DNA from: an uncultured Acetatifactor sp.
Lineage (GTDB): Bacteria; Bacillota; Clostridia; Lachnospirales; Lachnospiraceae
Length of the DNA stretch: 64,000 nt
Reading direction: 5' to 3'
Assembly: GCA_934394515.1 (NCBI GenBank)
Contig: CAKRRU010000001.1
Coordinates: 3,800-67,799, forward strand
The notes under the pieces were generated by a model. The model was given only the letters and a program-made list of their open reading frames with translations, was not told the DNA's origin and did no database searches. The translations under genes were made by a program, and so were the position numbers. Positions 26,726-35,285 of this stretch are shown here, piece after piece (the stretch's first letter is position 1; each line of letters begins with the position of its first letter).

Positions 26726-27541
26726 CTATCCGATGCTGATCGGCGTTCCACTGATCTTCACCGCTGCACTGCTTTCCAGATTCATGGAAGACGTTGACTT
26801 CATGCTGACAGTAGAACCCTCCAGCGTTGCGCCCCCCGTGGAGGTGTATTTCATATTTCCATTCACCTTCACATTTAATTTTGTCGTCTCAAGCTCCGTC
26901 GTGCCGTTGTTGCCGTTCATGGTCAGTGTAATATTGTCTCCGACCTTGATCGTAAGCTTCTTCTCCGCAAAGATCTCCATTTTTCCCGAGTCGCCTGTCT
27001 GTATCTCGATCTTATTCCTGCCGTCCTTGTCCGAGATCAGCATCAGCCCCTTCTCGTTATCCAGTTCGATCCGATGGATGGATTTCGGGGTCTCGATCTT
27101 TATCTTATCCTTATCCCCTTCCCCCTCCTTATTGTCCTCGAACAGAATGGTATTGCCGTGCCGGGTCATGATCTTTTTGTACTGATTATCCTCATCCGCC
27201 GTCTTCTTCAGAAACTGATCATTTTCTCTGGGAATACAGCCTATGACATAGGGTTTTTCAATATTTCCCTGCTCAAAGCAGACGAGGACATGGTCTCCTA
27301 CCTCAGGCAGGAAATAGTGTCCCCACCTGGAGCCGCTGGAGGGCATCGCAACTCTCGCCCACTTCAGTTCGTTGGCCTCCTTGTCCCGGGTAAAAATGGA
27401 GACACAGACACGCCCGGGCATATCCTTGTCGTAATTCTTCACGACCTGTCCTACGACGATTCCGAAGATACGGTTGTCTCCCGTTTCCGTCTTCAACACC
27501 TGTTTTTCTGCTATTTCATCTATCACATCAAAAAGTGCCAC
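26726..27541 (-). CDS. CIS central spike, gp5/baseplate V-like, 271 aa
   Basis: N-terminal OB-fold (about 20-105: IFGIVVGQVVKNYDKDMPGRVCVSI, ending in GHYFLPEVGDHVLVCFEQGNIEKPYVIGCI) followed by a repetitive beta-rich region (about 150-271) typical of the trimeric beta-helix needle. This part corresponds to the C-terminal half of VgrG and Afp8. Here it is a separate gene, 33 bp after the gp27-like gene, as in phage T4 and P2 rather than the fused form usual in eCIS. The DUF4280 protein encoded at 37,016 would cap its tip. Confidence 0.88.
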   Translation of the reverse strand: MALFDVIDEIAEKQVLKTETGDNRIFGIVVGQVVKNYDKDMPGRVCVSIFTRDKEANELKWARVAMPSSGSRWGHYFLPEVGDHVLVCFEQGNIEKPYVIGCIPRENDQFLKKTADEDNQYKKIMTRHGNTILFEDNKEGEGDKDKIKIETPKSIHRIELDNEKGLMLISDKDGRNKIEIQTGDSGKMEIFAEKKLTIKVGDNITLTMNGNNGTTELETTKLNVKVNGNMKYTSTGGATLEGSTVSMKSTSSMNLESSAAVKISGTPISIG

Positions 27542-27574
27542 ACTTTTTCCTCCATCCTTCCCGGTATCTGGGAC

Positions 27575-28729
27575 TTATTTCTCAAATCCGCATGCCTTGC
27601 CGATGATCCTTGTCACATATCCCTGATCCGTATAACAGTGCCGTACGGTCTGCAGGTAATAGGTATTCGACAGGCTGTTGCCGAAGCCCGCCACTCTGAT
27701 AAAGCGTCCGGGCACGATCTCCGGTATGCCGACCACGTCCACCTCCAGCGTTCCGAAGCGGTAGGTCATATCCTCCATCAGGTAATCAAGACGATTGTCA
27801 GCATCCATCTTTGACGAGGTCGTGGGATCCACATACACCTTCTTTGATTTCGCCAGCAGTGCCTTGGCATGATTTCCGTGGGAAATCTTGTTGCCGTTCT
27901 TCTTGTAGGAGGAGATTAACTTCCCCTTCCCCACATCCAGACAGCGTACTTCAATGCCGGCTGTCAGTCCGGTGATGTCAAACCCCATATTGATCCCCCG
28001 GACTCCGGTCTCCGGTGTAAGTTCCATCAGTATCTCGGAGTTGCTCTTTGCCTTGCGGAATAAGACCTCTCCCCCGTGAATAAAGAAATCAAAGTTAAAC
28101 TTCTTTGCCGCTTTTACCACAAATTCGTAATCGCTCTCGCCGACCATCTCCACAGTCTTGTCACTGGTCTTGCTTTCTCCCGTTGCACCCAGCTTCGGCT
28201 TATCCGGGGTATCCTCCACGGAGACACCCGTGATGATCTTCTTTTGCAGAAGGTTATTATATGCCGGCTTTCGGAAGATCTCCTTCACTGCATCCGAGTA
28301 ATACTGCGCTTTCAGCTGTTGTGAATGGTTATTCGCCATCATGATGCCTTTTGCATCCATCACCGTGACCTCTACGCCGGGAATCCCGCCGCCTGCCGAG
28401 AAGTCAAAATTGACCCTTGCAATGAAACCGCAGAACACCTTGCGCACTGTGAGATCATAGCCAAGACAGATTGTTACCTGGGAGCCAAGCTTGATATACG
28501 GCTGTAGCTCCTGCGTCTTGAAGGTACAGGTCAGCCTGTCGTAGCAGTCATAGATCCGGAAGGTCGCCATGCCTGCCTCATAGCCTGCACTCATTTCGAT
28601 CTCCACATCAGAGATACTGAAATTATTCTTATCCTCCGACAGGTTCTTTCCGCCGACCAGTACCACCACCTTCGGGCTGGTGAATTTGTTGTATTCTGTT
28701 AAGAGATTTTTGTAATCAAAGCTTGCCAT
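27575..28729 (-). CDS. CIS spike base, gp27/phage late control D-like, 384 aa
   Basis: Matches the late control D/VgrG N-terminal fold: a start with SDVEIEMSAGYEAGMATFRIYDC, then IKLGSQVTICLGY, VFCGFIARVNFDF and GVEVTVMDAKGIMM. Near the end come VDVVGIPEIVPGRFIRVAGFG and YYLQTVRHCYT. This trimer-forming ring joins the tube to the spike. It is followed by the gp5-like gene, so the VgrG-like unit is split into two genes. Confidence 0.88.
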   Translation of the reverse strand: MASFDYKNLLTEYNKFTSPKVVVLVGGKNLSEDKNNFSISDVEIEMSAGYEAGMATFRIYDCYDRLTCTFKTQELQPYIKLGSQVTICLGYDLTVRKVFCGFIARVNFDFSAGGGIPGVEVTVMDAKGIMMANNHSQQLKAQYYSDAVKEIFRKPAYNNLLQKKIITGVSVEDTPDKPKLGATGESKTSDKTVEMVGESDYEFVVKAAKKFNFDFFIHGGEVLFRKAKSNSEILMELTPETGVRGINMGFDITGLTAGIEVRCLDVGKGKLISSYKKNGNKISHGNHAKALLAKSKKVYVDPTTSSKMDADNRLDYLMEDMTYRFGTLEVDVVGIPEIVPGRFIRVAGFGNSLSNTYYLQTVRHCYTDQGYVTRIIGKACGFEK

Positions 28730-28765
28730 TCTCTTTCCCCTGCATTGATTTCAGCAGCTATTCTC

Positions 28766-29626
28766 CTATATGTTGAAAATATTTCCCACCGATTGTGTCT
28801 TCTTTTTATAGCTCACATTGCCACCGCCAAAGGCTTCCTCATAATGCTTCTTCCAGACACCCATGTTGTTCGGTCCGACCTCCTCATCCACCAGAATCAT
28901 AGAAAGATCCACCTCGCCCCTGATGGGCTGCCCCGTAAGACTGAACATCGTATATTTCGTATTCAGGCTGTTCACGATGCCCTCATACTGCATGGATCCC
29001 CAGCAGAAGGTAATAAACCGTGTGCGCTCCTGACGCAGCATCCCAATGAAGCCCTCAATGATGGGCTGCACCGAATATTCCTCCTTTGTGATTGCCTCTT
29101 TGGCCAGAGTGGCCACTCCGGTGGCTACTCCGGTGGGGTTCGCAGCAAATTTATCCGCCATAAAGGCATCCTTTACAGATACCTGGTCGAAGATCAGCGT
29201 GACACTCATCATCAGCCTGACTTTTGCCGGCTCGTAGGAAATTCCTATGTTCCCCTGTTGTTTTTTAGCATTGGAAGCACTTCCGTAGTCCGTCTTCTGA
29301 TACATTCCTCCGCCATATCCGCTTAAGGTAAGCTGGCTGGGGTTGAACTGTACCGTGTAGGTCTTTACGGTCTTCTCCAGCCGGCTGCCCACGGTCTTCA
29401 CTGCATTTCCGACCGCTCCCACTGCCGCCTGCGCTACCTTTTCCAGCTGTGAGGATCCCACAGATCCCAGTCCGCTCTGTCCTGCAATGCTGCCCAGCCC
29501 TCCCGACGTTCCCTTCGCGGGAACGATTTCTTTGATCTGGAGTTTCTTTTCCGTTATCATATTGTAGCTGCTGATATGTATCTGTGCCTTCTCTATATTT
29601 CCAAGTGTATGATTCGCTGCATTCAT
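28766..29626 (-). CDS. CIS tube-cap adaptor (Afp7/CIS_tube-like) paralogue 1, 286 aa
   Basis: Contains the family hallmark in which a strand leads to a Asn-Pro-Ser pair (TYTVQFNPSQLTLSG, about 135-150), then MMSVTLIFDQVSVKDAFM and later FCWGSMQYEGIVNSLNTKYTMFSLTGQPIRGEVDLSMILV. In Afp7/Pvc7 this domain sits between tube and spike. The usual C-terminal LysM domain is absent. It is a paralogue of the gene directly upstream (shared NPS motif and xWxKM/GSM-x-Gly segment). Confidence 0.82.
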   Translation of the reverse strand: MNAANHTLGNIEKAQIHISSYNMITEKKLQIKEIVPAKGTSGGLGSIAGQSGLGSVGSSQLEKVAQAAVGAVGNAVKTVGSRLEKTVKTYTVQFNPSQLTLSGYGGGMYQKTDYGSASNAKKQQGNIGISYEPAKVRLMMSVTLIFDQVSVKDAFMADKFAANPTGVATGVATLAKEAITKEEYSVQPIIEGFIGMLRQERTRFITFCWGSMQYEGIVNSLNTKYTMFSLTGQPIRGEVDLSMILVDEEVGPNNMGVWKKHYEEAFGGGNVSYKKKTQSVGNIFNI

Positions 29627-29654
29627 GGCTGCCCCTTTTCCGCTGTCATAGCTT

Positions 29655-30503
29655 TTACAGGTTCAGATTCAGAACATTGTTGTTCGTAACTTTTGACAAA
29701 GTACTCTTACCGTCTGCCTTTCCCTTGGTGAACAGGTTCTCATATGCTTTTCCCCAGTAGGACGATTCAAAGAGTTCCGCCTGTTCTCCCTGTCTTATGG
29801 ACAGATTGACTACTCCCCGGATCGGATTTCCCGATTTGTTGAACATGGTGTAGTTTGCCTGTACCGCCGTGAGTTCTCCCCGGAAGCACATCTTGGACCA
29901 GTAGAACACCACCTGTCTCGTAACATCCATCGTAAGCAGGGAAAGGATCCCCTCGATCTGATGCTGAACGGAATGCTCTTTCTCTACGGCGTATTTCGCT
30001 GCCTGGGTAATAGCGCCCACCGGTGAATTCACATTGTTCACCATAAAAGCATCATACATATTCACCTCGTCAAAAATCAGTTGGACATTCATGGTAGTGG
30101 AGGTAGGTACTATATTCTGAATGATCATGTTATTTGCCATATTTCCCATGCTGCCGCCGCTGTAGTCCAGCTGTGACCCCGTGGCCGTCTGCATCTGGAT
30201 ACTGGAAGGATTATATTGCACCTCCATGGCAAGATATGCCTGGTCCTGCCCCAACAGATTCTTTCTGGCCTTTGATGACACTGTGCCGGACAGTGCATCC
30301 TCTGTTGCCTTCATGAATGCATCCTGCAAGTCTTTTGCCGCATCAAGAGTGTCCTTCATGTTGTCTCTCTTCTTGCGAAGTCTCTCCTCGGCACCGTCCC
30401 GTGAAGTGATCTGCTCCAGGGTCTTGATATTTCTTACGCAAAGTATCGCCTTCGGCACATTGCCCGACAGGCTGTTCACAAGATTTTCCGCTATAGAGTT
30501 CAT
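29655..30503 (-). CDS. CIS tube-cap adaptor (Afp7/CIS_tube-like) paralogue 2, 282 aa
   Basis: Same domain as the next gene: AMEVQYNPSSIQMQ (about 112-125), MNVQLIFDEVNMYDAFMV and FYWSKMCFRGELTAVQANYTMFNKSGNPIRGVVNLSIRQ. An N-terminal helical segment of about 100 residues precedes it. AAAGGAGG site upstream of the ATG at 30503. Two different adaptor copies suggest a hetero-oligomeric ring between tube and spike. Confidence 0.82.
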   Translation of the reverse strand: MNSIAENLVNSLSGNVPKAILCVRNIKTLEQITSRDGAEERLRKKRDNMKDTLDAAKDLQDAFMKATEDALSGTVSSKARKNLLGQDQAYLAMEVQYNPSSIQMQTATGSQLDYSGGSMGNMANNMIIQNIVPTSTTMNVQLIFDEVNMYDAFMVNNVNSPVGAITQAAKYAVEKEHSVQHQIEGILSLLTMDVTRQVVFYWSKMCFRGELTAVQANYTMFNKSGNPIRGVVNLSIRQGEQAELFESSYWGKAYENLFTKGKADGKSTLSKVTNNNVLNLNL

Positions 30504-30534
30504 TCCTGCCCCACCTCCTTTCCTCGATGTCTAA

Positions 30535-32880
30535 TCAGATCCCTCTTCGCCGCCGTTCATTCTGCAGGCGCTTCTCCAACCGGTTATACACCTGATCTGT
30601 GATGTCCCCGATCCTTCCCTGCACCCCGCGGCTGATCATCTCCGTAAGATTTTCCGTCTCCCGGGTGATCTCATGTGTTGTCTGGTTCGTTATATGACGC
30701 TCCACCGTTTTGGAATTCTGTGTGACCTCCTCCATCACCCTTGTCTGGTTCTCCAGTACACGGTTCTGGTTCATCAGTTGTTCCATGATCTCTTCGGTGA
30801 CCTCATTTTCTGTCTGCTGCCTGTGCACCAGAGATATCCGGTTCCGCCGCTTCTCCTCGGTCACCGGGCTCTGGCTGGGCTCCCTGTGGGAATTTTCCTG
30901 CCATCTCTCAACCACCGTCTCGGAAATATCCCGAAGCTTCCTGTCTGTGTGGCTGTAAAGCAGCTCCTGCTCCCGCAAATTTTGCTCCACGATCTTGCGC
31001 TCCGCTGGCAGGTCCGCAGTACCGCTCTGCCAGGCAGGTCTCCCACCATCGTCTGCAGCCTCTTCGCCGTAATGCAGTTCTGCAGCCGGTCTTTCCAGCC
31101 AGTTTTGTTCGAAGGTCTCCGAACTGCTTCTTAACTGTCTGTCGGTATGTACCTGCGTCTGTATCTGTTCCCGGGACTCTCTCTCCACAAGTTCAATATC
31201 CCGCATGAGTCTTCCAATGTCCCGGTTTGTCGCCGCCTCTGCCTGCCGGTATCTCTCCGGAGTCTGCAGATACTGCTCCAGCACCTCGTAGATGCGCTGT
31301 GTCTCTTCCGGCAAAAATGCCAGTTCCTGCTGTCTGAGACGCACCTCCTGCTCCCTCTGCACGCTTCCCTCTTCCGTCAGCTGTTGCAGCATTTCCTGGG
31401 GATGCTCCAATGCCAGAAGCCCTTCTTTACGCATCCTTTGCAGATCAGGTGCCTTTCCCGGCTTCTCCTGCAGATTCTTAAGCTGTTCCAGCATCTGGTA
31501 ATATTTGTTGCGGTTTTCCACATTGTGACGATGAAATTCCTCCAGCTGTTCCAGCGTCACCTCCTGCTGTTCCTGGCGGACATTGACTTCGGTATCCGCA
31601 AAAGTATTCTGCTCTCTGTTCAGGGATCTCTCTTCATTGGAAATATTCTGAAGATAATTTCTCTCCTCCGTGGTATTGCCCGTCTGGTTCCGGTAATATC
31701 GGTCTCCTTCCCGGTAGTTTCTGTTGTCTGTCAGGTTCTGATAAGTCTCTTCCTCCCGGTATTGCTGTACATTTTCCAGTTTCACCGCTGTCTGTGCGGG
31801 TGCGGTCCTCTCCTGTTCCTCCGCAGTCTCCCGAATGGAAACGATACGATCCAACAGTTCCAATTCCTGTCTGTAATTCTCGTTCAGATTGACAAGATAA
31901 TCTCCCGCCCTGTCACTGCGGTAATACTGCTGCACAAAATTACTGTGCAGCCGGTTCATCGTGTTCTCTGCCGAACGGTAAAAGGCGTTCGACACGGTGT
32001 ACCACACATCTCCTTTCCGGTCTACGTTCTCATGCCGGTTCTGATATATATTGTCTGCCAGCTGCAGCAGCACAGCCGCCGCAATCTGGTTCGTAATTTT
32101 CTGTTCTGTAATCTCCTCCGTAAGCGGAAGAACTTCCTCATAATAATTCTCGTGTCGGTACTCCAGAGGCATTTTCTCTCCCTTTGCCTCATTTTCCAAT
32201 GTGTTCAGCAGAATATTTCTGGTGATCCGGTAATATTCCGCAGATTGCAGCTCGTCTCCGCTGATATACTCTGCCGAAGCCGATTGATTATGATTAAAAT
32301 TCGATACGATCTGGTAAATACTTCCTGTCTGCAGACGGTTCATAATGTCCTGATGCAGATGCAGGATGTTATTCTCCTGTCGGTACTCGCTGTTTTCATT
32401 CTTTTCTTCCCGGCTCTCCTTGTAGTCCTGTATCAGTTCCTGCAGCTGCTCCATGTGATTCCAGTAATAGTCAATCAGCTCCGTCGTATTTTTTGTCTCT
32501 TCCTTGAGCTGTGTGACCTGATGCATGAACTGCTGTACATTCTTAATGCCCAGCTTCTGCAGCATGTCCGTAATATAGACACGATCCTGATAGGTGATGC
32601 GCATTCCGGCATCTACTGTAATGCGGTTAAGCAGCTGGTTCAGAATCTCCAGTTTCGTCTCCTGGTTCTGATAGATGTTCGTCTGGTTAAGTACCGTGGA
32701 GACACTGCCCTCTGCAAAGAAGACCTCCGGTGGCTCAGTCACCAGATGGAGCAGGTCCTCCCCTGTGACCGCTGCAGACATCATCTCGTAATTTCCGGTA
32801 ATCCTGCGGACAAAACCTTCATAGGAGGGAACAATACCGGCTCTGCACTTTAATTCTATGGGGGCTTTTACTGTCAGCAT
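30535..32880 (-). CDS. Long helical Gln/Glu/Arg-rich protein, 781 aa, candidate tape measure
   Basis: Strong AAAGGAG site before the ATG at 32880. After a short beta-like start (1-60), almost the whole protein reads as charged helix and coiled coil, very rich in Gln, Glu, Asn and Arg, with Thr-Asn-Gln-Thr and Arg-Glu-Gln runs and a basic C-terminus (NERRRRG). No membrane segment or signal. It is the only large soluble helical protein in the structural block and lies between the two tube-like genes and the adaptor genes, where a length ruler would fit. At about 1.5 Angstrom per helical residue it would span roughly 0.1 micrometre. The tape-measure role is inference. Confidence 0.6.
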   Translation of the reverse strand: MLTVKAPIELKCRAGIVPSYEGFVRRITGNYEMMSAAVTGEDLLHLVTEPPEVFFAEGSVSTVLNQTNIYQNQETKLEILNQLLNRITVDAGMRITYQDRVYITDMLQKLGIKNVQQFMHQVTQLKEETKNTTELIDYYWNHMEQLQELIQDYKESREEKNENSEYRQENNILHLHQDIMNRLQTGSIYQIVSNFNHNQSASAEYISGDELQSAEYYRITRNILLNTLENEAKGEKMPLEYRHENYYEEVLPLTEEITEQKITNQIAAAVLLQLADNIYQNRHENVDRKGDVWYTVSNAFYRSAENTMNRLHSNFVQQYYRSDRAGDYLVNLNENYRQELELLDRIVSIRETAEEQERTAPAQTAVKLENVQQYREEETYQNLTDNRNYREGDRYYRNQTGNTTEERNYLQNISNEERSLNREQNTFADTEVNVRQEQQEVTLEQLEEFHRHNVENRNKYYQMLEQLKNLQEKPGKAPDLQRMRKEGLLALEHPQEMLQQLTEEGSVQREQEVRLRQQELAFLPEETQRIYEVLEQYLQTPERYRQAEAATNRDIGRLMRDIELVERESREQIQTQVHTDRQLRSSSETFEQNWLERPAAELHYGEEAADDGGRPAWQSGTADLPAERKIVEQNLREQELLYSHTDRKLRDISETVVERWQENSHREPSQSPVTEEKRRNRISLVHRQQTENEVTEEIMEQLMNQNRVLENQTRVMEEVTQNSKTVERHITNQTTHEITRETENLTEMISRGVQGRIGDITDQVYNRLEKRLQNERRRRGI

Positions 32881-32913
32881 CGCACTCTCTCCTTTCCTTT
32901 GTCCGTCAATTCT

Positions 32914-34101
32914 TTATTTTTCGGAAGCCTTTTTCTCCCTGCTCCCCAGATAATCCGCCACTGTCCTTGCGCTGCGTCTGGATTTCGTTCCTTTACTCTG
33001 TCCCGGATCCCACAGGCGGCGGTTCTCTAACAATTCTTCTTTTCTCTTCTCGTTTTCCGGATGGCGGGCAGATCTCTCTCCCTTTCCGGAATATGTCTTA
33101 TCATCAAACGCCCACAAACGTTCTTTTTTCTGTCCTTCTCCCTCTGTTTTTATCTCCAGATAATCTTCGGGTTGTCTCGCACTGTTTTTGGATTCCGCTG
33201 CCTTTTTCTTATCCGGATTCCACAGGCGGCGGTCCTTCAGCAGTTCTTCTTTTCTCTTCTCATTCTCCGGATGCCGGGCTGATCCCTCTCCTTTTCCGGA
33301 ATATGTCTTATTATCAAATGCCCACAGACGTTCTTTTTCCTGTCCTTCTCCCTCTGTTTTTATCTCCAGATAATCTTCGGGTTGTCTCGCACTGTTTTTG
33401 GATTCCGCTGCCTTTTTCTTATCCGGATTCCACAGGCGGCGGTCCTTCAGCAGTTCTTCTTTTCTCTTCTCATTCTCCGGATGCCGGGCTGATCCCTCTC
33501 CTTTTCCGGAGTACTTCTTATCGTCAAACGCCCAGTACCGCTTGGAATGGGTCAGGCGCCTTTTCTCCGCCTCTTCCTTTTCCTCTTCCGACTTGGGTTG
33601 ATACTCCCAGGTCTCTCCTGCATTTGCTCCGATCCCGACATCCACATTCACCATCTCCCGGTAGGCGATGGTCGTCGTCTCCACCAACAGTCCGCTTCTC
33701 TCCGCATTAAGTTCTCCATACTCCTTGCCGATCACGGTGCAACCTGTAAAGACATAGGTTCTCGTCGGATAGGGATAGCCGTTCCAGTGATACCGGTTAA
33801 CCAGAAGCACCAGTGGCAGAACCAGCTCCGTACCATTTGCAAGATAGTCCACCAGCAGCCCGTCTACGCCTACATATCTCTCTACCTGGAAGGTGAAGGG
33901 TTTTGAAATCGGCTTGCGCTTCATATGCACATAGTCATTCAGCCCACCTTCCTGAATATATTCATATTCGTTTTCCTTCTGGAATACATGAACGGACTTA
34001 CACGGCAGATCAAAAGCCCCTTCCACACGCAATATGAAATTAAAATTTGTCGCCGGATTCAGACCAAAATTCTGATAAACCTTATTTCCTGTCTTTGCCA
34101 T
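32914..34101 (-). CDS. Second tube-like protein (gp19-type) with a 3x70-residue repeat tail, 395 aa
   Basis: ATG at 34101 after AGAGG; a TTG two codons upstream lacks support. Residues 1-155 are a tail-tube fold (NFNFILRVEGAFDLPCKSVHV, then KPFTFQVERYVGVDGLLVDYL and YVFTGCTVIGKEYGELNAERSGL), related to but distinct from the main tube gene. From about residue 190 comes a basic, Lys/Glu/Ser-rich tail of three 70-residue units, each with Trp-Ala-Phe-Asp and ARHPENEKRKEELL and a DYLE/DYLG end. The tail is probably disordered or helical and could line or fill the tube or dock cargo. The repeat DNA is nearly identical between units 1 and 2. Confidence 0.8.
   Translation of the reverse strand: MAKTGNKVYQNFGLNPATNFNFILRVEGAFDLPCKSVHVFQKENEYEYIQEGGLNDYVHMKRKPISKPFTFQVERYVGVDGLLVDYLANGTELVLPLVLLVNRYHWNGYPYPTRTYVFTGCTVIGKEYGELNAERSGLLVETTTIAYREMVNVDVGIGANAGETWEYQPKSEEEKEEAEKRRLTHSKRYWAFDDKKYSGKGEGSARHPENEKRKEELLKDRRLWNPDKKKAAESKNSARQPEDYLEIKTEGEGQEKERLWAFDNKTYSGKGEGSARHPENEKRKEELLKDRRLWNPDKKKAAESKNSARQPEDYLEIKTEGEGQKKERLWAFDDKTYSGKGERSARHPENEKRKEELLENRRLWDPGQSKGTKSRRSARTVADYLGSREKKASEK
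32917..33534. repeat. Three tandem 210-bp coding repeats (third copy shorter and diverged)
   Basis: Copies lie at 33,325-33,534, 33,115-33,324 and 32,917-33,114. The first two are almost identical over 210 bp; the third keeps the frame but differs in many bases and is 198 bp. The period is an exact multiple of three, so copy number can change by slippage or recombination without breaking the gene. Confidence 0.93.
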
Positions 34102-34114
34102 ACGCAACCTCTTA

Positions 34115-34315
34115 TTATCTGTCTGGTTTCATGTCAAGGATACTTTTTTCTTTCTTGCTTTTTCCGGAGGGAGTCAAGCTCTTGTTGATCTCCGAGATTT
34201 CGCTGCACCACTTTCGCCTGCTGTTGTGATCCATGTTCAGGACTTCTTCGCTGCTCCAATGGAAATAGTACGAAATAAACGACATTTCCCGGTAGAGCTC
34301 TTCCTTGGGATACAG
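34115..34315 (-). CDS. Small eCIS DUF6760-like protein, 66 aa, apparent CTG start
   Basis: The frame between the two tube-like regions encodes YPKEELYREMSFISYYFHW and then EEVLNMDHNSRRKWCSEI, which matches the short DUF6760 proteins typical of eCIS loci (LYEEVAFIAYHFHW...EH..R..W). There is no in-frame ATG, GTG or TTG upstream of the conserved region after the preceding in-frame stop. The best start is CTG at 34315, 7 bp after AGGAGG; ATA at 34321 is too close to that site. An internal ATG (Met 11) would cut into the conserved part. It starts 2 bp after the upstream gene's stop. Function unknown, presumably a small structural or assembly part. Confidence 0.72.
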   Translation of the reverse strand: MYPKEELYREMSFISYYFHWSSEEVLNMDHNSRRKWCSEISEINKSLTPSGKSKKEKSILDMKPDR

Positions 34316-34317
34316 CT

Positions 34318-34680
34318 TTATCCCTCCTCGGTAAAATTTAAAGGCACCTGAAATACCTTCCCACAGTCAGGACATACGACTTCCATGGTCGGCGGTTCAA
34401 TATCATTGATTCTCTGGTACATATCCTGCAGGAACGCAAGATCTGCGGTGAACAGCTTCTCAATAATGTTGGCAGAGACCATCTGAACACCCTCCAGTTC
34501 CGTCACGACCTTACCGAGGATCACGATCGTCAGATAGGACGGATTGCTCAGTACACGGGGATCTCTGGTTGCACTAATCTCATCGCCTGCTGTCGCCAGA
34601 CGCATTTTCCCTCTGCGATGCAGTTCCCCCGCAGAATCCATATAGCCCTTGGGCAATGTAAATTCGTAAACTGTTTCCAT
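34318..34680 (-). CDS. CIS tail assembly/chaperone-like protein with CxxC, 120 aa
   Basis: ATG at 34680 preceded by GGGAGG; an ATG 12 bp upstream lies on the ribosome site itself. The N-terminal part (YEFTLPKGYMDSAGELHRRGKMRLATAGDE) and the hydrophobic middle resemble the tail-assembly proteins that follow tube genes in phage tails and eCIS. The C-terminus carries CPDCGKVF, half a zinc ribbon, followed by a beta strand. It follows the tube gene after an 88 bp gap with a perfect hairpin. The family call is moderate. Confidence 0.6.
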   Translation of the reverse strand: METVYEFTLPKGYMDSAGELHRRGKMRLATAGDEISATRDPRVLSNPSYLTIVILGKVVTELEGVQMVSANIIEKLFTADLAFLQDMYQRINDIEPPTMEVVCPDCGKVFQVPLNFTEEG

Positions 34681-34706
34681 ATTTCCTCCCATGTCATTTT
34701 TCGTTC

Positions 34707-34741
34707 ACTCACGCCCCATGCAGACAGCATGGGGCGTGAGT
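34707..34741 (-). promoter_or_regulatory. Perfect 14-bp hairpin between tube and downstream genes
   Basis: ACTCACGCCCCATG (34,707-34,720) pairs exactly with 34,728-34,741 around a 7-nt loop. On the transcribed strand it is followed by GAACGAAAAA, not a T-run, so it is not a standard intrinsic terminator. It most likely stabilises the sheath-tube part of the message or limits read-through, giving more tube and sheath than downstream parts. Confidence 0.8.
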
Positions 34742-34768
34742 CCGGTTACTGTTTTGTTACTTCAGATC

Positions 34769-35266
34769 CTAGTTCGGAATGATGAGCTCTTCATAGGCAA
34801 GCTCTACACTCTCGATTGCCACATCACTGGTCTTGGCATCCAGATCCGGCGCATTGTACTTTGTAACCCATGCGTTGGTCAGGATCCATACTCTCGTGCC
34901 TGTTACCTGTGTGCTCACTGTCTGAGGTGCACCTGTGTTTATGTCGATCAGTTCGATCTGCACATTGTTTCTGGGGATCTCACCTCTGGTCTCACTTACA
35001 CACTCCTGGATCCATGTCTTAAACGCACTGTCCAGAGTGTAGCCCATCTTCAGGGTAACATTGCCGTGCTTTACAAGTCCTGGAATTTTTACCGGTGCAA
35101 GGCTGTTGGCATTGCCCTGACGGAATTCAATGACATCGACGGATGCTTCCACACCTGTTACTTCGCTGAAAGCTGCAGTTCCGGCAATACCGTCCACAGT
35201 TACCAGGAAGTTCATTTTAGTCAATGGATAAGCAAGTCCGTTTCCGTTATCGTATGTATTCGCCAT
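34769..35266 (-). CDS. CIS inner tube protein (gp19/Afp1-like), 165 aa
   Basis: Compact tail-tube protein: LTKMNFLVTVDGIAGTAAFSEVTGVEASVDVIEFRQGN near the start, then PGLVKHGNVTLKMGYTL and VWILTNAWVTKYNAPDLDA, ending in a strand with IESVELAYEELI. This is the standard Hcp/gp19-type CIS tube. It stacks as hexamers inside the sheath, and its gene follows the sheath gene by 19 bp. The most abundant part together with sheath. Confidence 0.93.
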   Translation of the reverse strand: MANTYDNGNGLAYPLTKMNFLVTVDGIAGTAAFSEVTGVEASVDVIEFRQGNANSLAPVKIPGLVKHGNVTLKMGYTLDSAFKTWIQECVSETRGEIPRNNVQIELIDINTGAPQTVSTQVTGTRVWILTNAWVTKYNAPDLDAKTSDVAIESVELAYEELIIPN

Positions 35267-35285
35267 AATCTATCTCTCCTTTATC

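Noticed and set aside
31147-32853. 568-residue open frame on the + strand, opposite the helical 781-aa gene
   Set aside because: Leu/Phe/His-rich shadow of the Gln/Glu-rich gene; no start signals.
32917-33534. Tandem repeats as a CRISPR array
   Set aside because: The 210-bp units are contiguous and coding, without spacers or cas genes.
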